The notes below the pieces were generated by a model. That model made no database searches, was not told where the DNA came from, and worked only from the letters and a program-made list of their open reading frames with translations. The translations under genes and the position numbers were made by a program. Shown piece by piece: positions 58,383 to 64,000 of a stretch of 64,000 bases of DNA; the stretch's first letter is position 1; every line of letters begins with the position of its first letter. Source of the DNA: Micromussa lordhowensis (taxonomy: Eukaryota; Cnidaria; Anthozoa; Scleractinia; Lobophylliidae); the NCBI GenBank assembly GCA_964020085.1, contig CAXHUQ010000601.1:950501-1014500 (forward strand). The letters are read 5' to 3'.

Positions 58383-61360
58383 GTAAAGCCAAGCTATGGC
58401 AAATTTGGCAAGGACACCCTCAGCGCGCATTTTCTGAAATTCTGCAAAGTTGCGACCAGTTGAAAGTCCTGCAGAAAGACGACAAGAAAAAAAACCCTGG
58501 CGCAAATGCCATCATCTCCTAATTAGAATGCACTTAAAGTGCCAACATAGCACAACATTTTGCAGCAAACCACGGCTCTTTAAGTGCCCGTAAAGCCGAG
58601 CTATGGCAAATTTGGCAAGGACACCCTCAGCGCGCATTTTCTGAAATTCTGCAAAGTTTCGACCAGGGCAAAGTCCTGCAGAAAGAAGGCCAGAAAAAAC
58701 ACCCTGGCGCAAATGAAATCATCTCCTAATTAAAATGCACTTAAAGTGCCAACATAGCACAACACTTTGCAGCAAACCGCGGCTCCCTAAGTGCCCGTAA
58801 AACCGAGCTATGGCAAAGCTGGCAAGGACACCCTCAGCGCGCATTTTCTGAAATTCTGCAAAGTTGCGACCAGGGAAAAAACCTGCAGAAAGAAGGCCAG
58901 AAAGAGCACCCTGGCGCACATGCCATCATTTCCTAATGAAAATGCACTTCAAGTGCCAACATAGCACAACACTTTCAGCAAACTGCGGCTCCCAAAGTGC
59001 CCGTAAAGCCGAGCTATGGCAAATTTGGCAAGGACACCCTCAGCGCGCATTTTCTAAAATTCTGCAAAGTTGCGACCATGGGTAAGTCCTGCAGAAAGAA
59101 GGCCAGAAAAAACACTTTGGCGGAAATGCCATCATCTCCTAATTAAAATGCACTTAAAGTGCCAACATAGCACAACATTGTGCAGCAAACCGCGGCTCCC
59201 TAAGTACCCGTAAAGCCGAGCTATGGCAAATTTGGCAAGGACAAACTCACCGCGCATTTTCTGAAATTCTGCAAAGTTGCGACCAGGGGAAAAACCTAAA
59301 GAAAGAAGGCCAGAAAAAAAACACCCTGGCGAAAATGTCATTAGCTCCTAATTAAAATGCACTTAAAGTGCCAACATAGCACAACATTTTGCAGCAAACC
59401 GCGGCTCCCTAAGTGCCCGTAAAGCCGAACTATGGCAAATTTGGCAAGGACACCCTCAGCGCGCATTTTCTGAAATTCTGCAAAGTTGCGACCAGGGGAA
59501 AAACCTGCAGAAAGAAGTCCGGAAAAAATTCCCTGGCGCAAATGCCATTATCTGTTAATTAAAATGCACTTAAAGTGCCAACATAGCAGAACATTTTACA
59601 GCAAATCGCGGCTCCCAAAGTGCCCGTAAAGCCGAGCTATGGCAAATTTGGCAAGAACACCCTCAGCGCGCATTTTCTGAAATTCTGTAAAGTTGCGACC
59701 AGGGGAAAAACCTGCAGAAAAAAGGGTAGAAAAAACACCCTGGCGCAAATGCCATTATGTTCTAATTAAAGGGCACTTAAAGTGCCAACATAGCACAACA
59801 TTTTGCAGCAAACCGCGGCTCCCAAAGTGCCCGTAAAGTTGAGCTATGGCAAATTTATGCAAGGACACCCCGTAAAGCCGAGCTATGGCAAATTTGGCAA
59901 GGACACCCTCAGCGCGCATTTTCTGAAATTCTGCAAAGTTGCGACCAGTTGAAAGTCCTGCAGAAAGACGACAAGAAAAAAAACCCTGGCGCAAATGCCA
60001 TCATCTCCTAATTAGAATGCACTTAAAGTGCCAACATAGCACAACATTTTGCAGCAAACCACGGCTCTTTAAGTGCCCGTAAAGCCGAGCTATGGCAAAT
60101 TTGGCAAGGACACCCTCAGCGCGCATTTTCTGAAATTCTGCAAAGTTTCGACCAGGGCAAAGTCCTGCAGAAAGAAGGCCAGAAAAAACACCCTGGCGCA
60201 AATGAAATCATCTCCTAATTAAAATGCACTTAAAGTGCCAACATAGCACAACACTTTGCAGCAAACCGCGGCTCCCTAAGTGCCCGTAAAACCGAGCTAT
60301 GGCAAAGCTGGCAAGGACACCCTCAGCGCGCATTTTCTGAAATTCTGCAAAGTTGCGACCAGGGAAAAAACCTGCAGAAAGAAGGCCAGAAAGAGCACCC
60401 TGGCGCACATGCCATCATTTCCTAATGAAAATGCACTTCAAGTGCCAACATAGCACAACACTTTCAGCAAACTGCGGCTCCCAAAGTGCCCGTAAAGCCG
60501 AGCTATGGCAAATTTGGCAAGGACACCCTCAGCGCGCATTTTCTAAAATTCTGCAAAGTTGCGACCATGGGTAAGTCCTGCAGAAAGAAGGCCAGAAAAA
60601 ACACTTTGGCGGAAATGCCATCATCTCCTAATTAAAATGCACTTAAAGTGCCAACATAGCACAACATTGTGCAGCAAACCGCGGCTCCCTAAGTACCCGT
60701 AAAGCCGAGCTATGGCAAATTTGGCAAGGACAAACTCACCGCGCATTTTCTGAAATTCTGCAAAGTTGCGACCAGGGGAAAAACCTAAAGAAAGAAGGCC
60801 AGAAAAAAAACACCCTGGCGAAAATGTCATTAGCTCCTAATTAAAATGCACTTAAAGTGCCAACATAGCACAACATTTTGCAGCAAACCGCGGCTCCCTA
60901 AGTGCCCGTAAAGCCGAACTATGGCAAATTTGGCAAGGACACCCTCAGCGCGCATTTTCTGAAATTCTGCAAAGTTGCGACCAGGGGAAAAACCTGCAGA
61001 AAGAAGTCCGGAAAAAATTCCCTGGCGCAAATGCCATTATCTCTTAATTAAAATGCACTTAAAGTGCCAACATAGCAGAACATTTTGCAGCAAATCGCGG
61101 CTCCCAAAGTGCCCGTAAAGCCGAGCTATGGCAAATTTGGCAAGAACACCCTCAGCGCGCATTTTCTGAAATTCTGTAAAGTTGCGACCAGGGGAAAAAC
61201 CTGCAGAAAAAAGGGTAGAAAAAACACCCTGGCGCAAATGCCATTATGTTCTAATTAAAGGGCACTTAAAGTGCCAACATAGCACAACATTTTGCAGCAA
61301 ACCGCGGCTCCCAAAGTGCCCGTAAAGTTGAGCTATGGCAAATTTATGCAAGGACACCCC
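58383..61360. repeat. 1,489-bp tandem duplication with out-of-register junction
   Basis: 58383-59871 and 59872-61360 are almost identical, with about seven monomers each. The length is not a multiple of 207 because each copy ends in TTATGCAAGGACACCC joined to CGTAAAGCC, which repeats 39 bp of monomer. Shared markers: CCACGGCTCTTTAAG, AAAACCGAGCTATGGC, GACAAACTCACCGCGC, AGTCCGGAAAAAATTCCC. Confidence 0.92.
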
Positions 61361-61699
61361 GTAAAGCCGAGCTATGGCAAATTTGGCAAGGACACCCTCA
61401 GCGCGCATTTTTTGAAATTCTGCAAAGTTGCGACCAAAAGAAAAACCTGCAGAAAGAAGGCCAGAAAAAACACCCTGGCGCAAATGCCATTATCTCCTAA
61501 GTAAAATGCACTTAAAGTGCCAACATAGCACAACATTTTGCAGTAATCCGCGGCTCCCTAAGTGCCCGTAAAGCCGAGCTATGGCAAATTTGGCAAGGAC
61601 ACCCTCTCAGCGCGCATTTTCTGAAATTCTCCAAAGTTGCGAAGAGGGGAAAGTCCTGCAGAAAGAAGGCCACAAAAAACACCCTGGCGCAAATGCCAT

Positions 61700-63360
61700 C
61701 ATCTCTTAATTACAATGCACTTAAAGTGTCAACATAGCACAACATTTTGCAGCAAACCGCAGCTCCCAAAGTGCCCGTAAAGCCGAGCTATGGCAAATTT
61801 GGCAAGGACACCCTCAGCGAGCATTTTCTGAAATTCTGCACAGTTGCGACCACGAAAAAACCTGCAGAAAGAAGGCCAGTAAAAACACCCTGGCGCAAAT
61901 GTCATTATCTCCTAATTACAATGCACTTGAAGTGCCAACATAGCGCAACCTTTTGCAGCAAACCGCGGCTCCCTAACTGCCCGTAAAGCCGACCTATCGC
62001 AAATTTGGCAAGGACACCCTCCGCGCGCATTTTCTTAAATTCTGCAAAGTTGCGACCAGTGGAAAGTCTTGCGAAAAGAAGGCCAGAAAAAACACCCTGG
62101 CGCAAATGCCATCATCTCCTAATTAGAATGCACTTAAAGTGCCAACATAGCACAACAGTTTGCAGCAAACCGCGGCTCCCTAAGTGCCCGTAAAGCCGAG
62201 CTATGGCAAATTTGGCAAGGACACCCTCAGCGCGCATTTTCTGAAATTCTGCAAAGTTGCGACCAGGGGAAAGTCCTGCAGAAAGAAGGCCAGAAAAACA
62301 CCCTAGCGCAATAGCCATCATCCTTTACATCAAATGCACTTTAAGTGCCAACATAGCACAACATTTTGCAGCAAACCGCGGCTCCCTAAGTGCCCGTAAA
62401 GCCGAGCTACGGCAAATTTGGCAAGGACACCCTCAGCGCGCATTTTCTGAAATTCGGCAAACTTGCGACCAGGGGAAAAACCTGCAGAAAGAAGGCCAAA
62501 AAAAAACACCCTGGCGCAAATGCCATTATCTCCTAATTAAAATGCACTTAAAGTGCCAACATAGCACAACATTTTGCAGCAAACCGCGGCTCCCAAAGTG
62601 CGCGTAAAGCCGAGCTATGGCAAATTTGGCAAGGACACCCTCAGCGCGCATTTTCTGAAATTCTGCAAAGTTGCGACCACGAAAAAACCTGCAGAAAGAA
62701 GGCCAGTAAAAACACCCTGGCGCAAATGTCATTATCTCTTAATTACAATGCTCTTGAAGTGCCAACATAGCGCAACATTTTGCAGCAAACCGCGGCTCCC
62801 TAACTGCCCGTAAAGCCGACCTATCGCAAATTTGGCAAGGACACCCTCAGCGCGCATTTTCTTAAATTCTGCAAAGTTGCGACCAGTGGAAAGTCCTGCA
62901 GAAAGAAGACCAGAAAAAACACCCTGGCGCAAATGCCATCATCTCCTAATTAGAATGCACTTAAAGTGCCAACATAGCACAACAGTTTGCAGCAAATCGC
63001 GGCTCTCTAAGTGCCCGTAAAGCCGAGCTATGGCAAATTTGGCAAGGACACCCTCAGCGCGCATTTTCTGAAATTCGGCAAACTTGCGACCAGGGGAAAA
63101 ACCTGCAGAAAGAAGGCCAAAAAAAAACACCCTGGCGCAAATGCCATTATCTCTTAATTAAAATGCACTTAAAGTGCCAACATAGCACAACATTTTGCAG
63201 CAAACCGCGGCTTCCAAAGTGCGCGTAAAGCCGAGCTATGGCAAATTTGGCAAGCACACCCTCAGCGCGCATTTTCTGAAATTCTGCAAAGTTGCGACCA
63301 GGGGAAAGTCCTGCAGAAAGAAGGCCAGATAAAACACCCTGGCGCAAATGGCATTATCTT
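61700..63360. repeat. Four-monomer HOR (827 bp) with a shortened second copy
   Basis: GACCACGAAAAAACC recurs at ~61848/62675, GACCTATCGCAAATTTGG at 61991/62818 and CAACAGTTTGCAGC at 62153/62980. In the second copy the monomer at 62939 joins the start of class 62112 to the end of class 62319 (AATTCGGCAAACTTGC), so one monomer is lost. Confidence 0.85.
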
Positions 63361-64000
63361 ATAATTAGAATGCACTTAAAGTGCCAACATAGCACAACAT
63401 TTTGGAGCAAACTGCGGCTCACTAAGTGCCCGTAAAGCCGAGCTATGGCAAATTTGGCAAGGACACCCTTAGCGCGCATTTTCTGAAATTCTGCAAAGTT
63501 GCGACCAGGGGAAAGTCCTGCAGAAAGAAGGTCAGAAATAACACCCTAGCGCAACTGCCATCATGTTCTACATCAAATGCACTTGAAGTGCCAATATAGC
63601 ACAACATTTTGCAGCAAACCGCGGCTCGCAAAGTGCCCGTAAAGCCGAGCTATGGCAAATTTGGCAAGGACACCCTCAGCGCACATTTTCTGAAATTCAG
63701 CAAAGTTGCGGCCAGGGAAGAAACCTGCAGAAAGAAGGCTAGAAAAAACACCCTGGCGCAAATGCCATCATCTCCTAATTAAAATGCACTTAAAGTACCA
63801 ATATAGCACAACATTTTGCAGCAAACCGCGGCTCCCAAAGTGCCCGTAAAGCCGAGCTATGTCAAATTTGGCAAGGACACCCTCAGCGCGCATTTTCTGA
63901 AATTCTGCAAAGTTTTGACCAAGGGGAAGTCCTGCAGAAAGAAGGCCAGAAAAACACCCTGGCGCAAATGCCATCATCTGCTAATTAAAATGCACTTAAA

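Larger units (their letters stand above)
48309..64000. repeat. Satellite array C, ~76 monomers, continues past the window
   Basis: Resumes in phase with array B directly after the transposon (GGCGCAAATGCC) and runs off the right edge. From 48.4 to ~49.4 kb the two monomer subfamilies alternate regularly (AAAAACCTG/CCATTATC, then AAAGTCCTG/CCATCATC). Several monomer classes are shared with the start of array B and the tail of array A. Confidence 0.97.

Noticed and set aside
1..64000. Hundreds of 62-69-codon open frames in the satellite, most on the minus strand, some joined to ~135 codons
   Set aside because: The period (207 = 3 x 69) keeps the same frame open in every unit, and both strands are open. 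The usual minus-strand start is TTG (TTGCGCCAGGG), not ATG. Each unit normally ends in TAA or TGA, and the joined ones only reflect loss of that stop. A dN/dS test across monomers would decide; I expect no constraint.
700..64000. CENP-B box in the monomer
   Set aside because: The minus strand reads CTCGGCTTTACGGG, which resembles TTCGNNNNANNCGGG, but the spacing is one base short and the first base differs. Not enough to call.

Overview
This window is eukaryotic, almost certainly animal nuclear DNA. About 57 of the 64 kb is one CpG-containing tandem satellite with a ~207-bp monomer. It lies in a single orientation and is cut into three arrays by two islands of non-satellite DNA. There are no operons, Shine-Dalgarno sites, rRNA or tRNA genes, or CRISPR arrays, and no long conserved protein can be read. 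Splice-like and poly(A)-like signals plus several non-autonomous DNA transposons fit an invertebrate genome. A cnidarian is my best guess from general look, held with low confidence because no marker gene is present.

Layout. Array A (1-16718, ~81 monomers) is dominated by a higher-order repeat (HOR): four successive copies of a block of 14-18 monomers, drawn from about 19 distinguishable monomer classes. Its last 3.4 kb is less ordered. Island 1 (16719-21632) carries TTTACGCC-rich edges, a possible two-exon transcription unit (candidate exons at 17443-17620 and 20839 onward, AATAAA at 21006), a 1,138-bp element with ~105-bp terminal inverted repeats, a second inverted-repeat element (19655-20633), a small related fragment between its arms, and a cluster of AACACACC/GGTGTGTT palindromes. 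Array B (21633-46549, ~120 monomers) holds 2-, 6-, 11-, 13- and 16-monomer sub-periods. Island 2 (46551-48308) is a 1,758-bp transposon, hAT-like by its 8-bp target-site duplication. It sits inside a satellite monomer and carries a short broken reading frame on the minus strand. Array C (48309-64000, ~76 monomers) again holds local sub-HORs, including a 1,489-bp tandem duplication.

Reading. I see a homogenising satellite domain of the kind found at centromeres or other constitutive heterochromatin. Unequal exchange keeps changing the HOR length and leaves fused monomers that can be read directly, and transposons have landed in it. The most informative content is the exchange record: deletion-type and duplication-type fused monomers between the same two monomer classes (11658-11864 and 5040-5246), and the ~19-class HOR itself. 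The most gene-like content is the candidate spliced unit in island 1. The many short open frames in the satellite are treated as by-products of a period divisible by three, not as genes.
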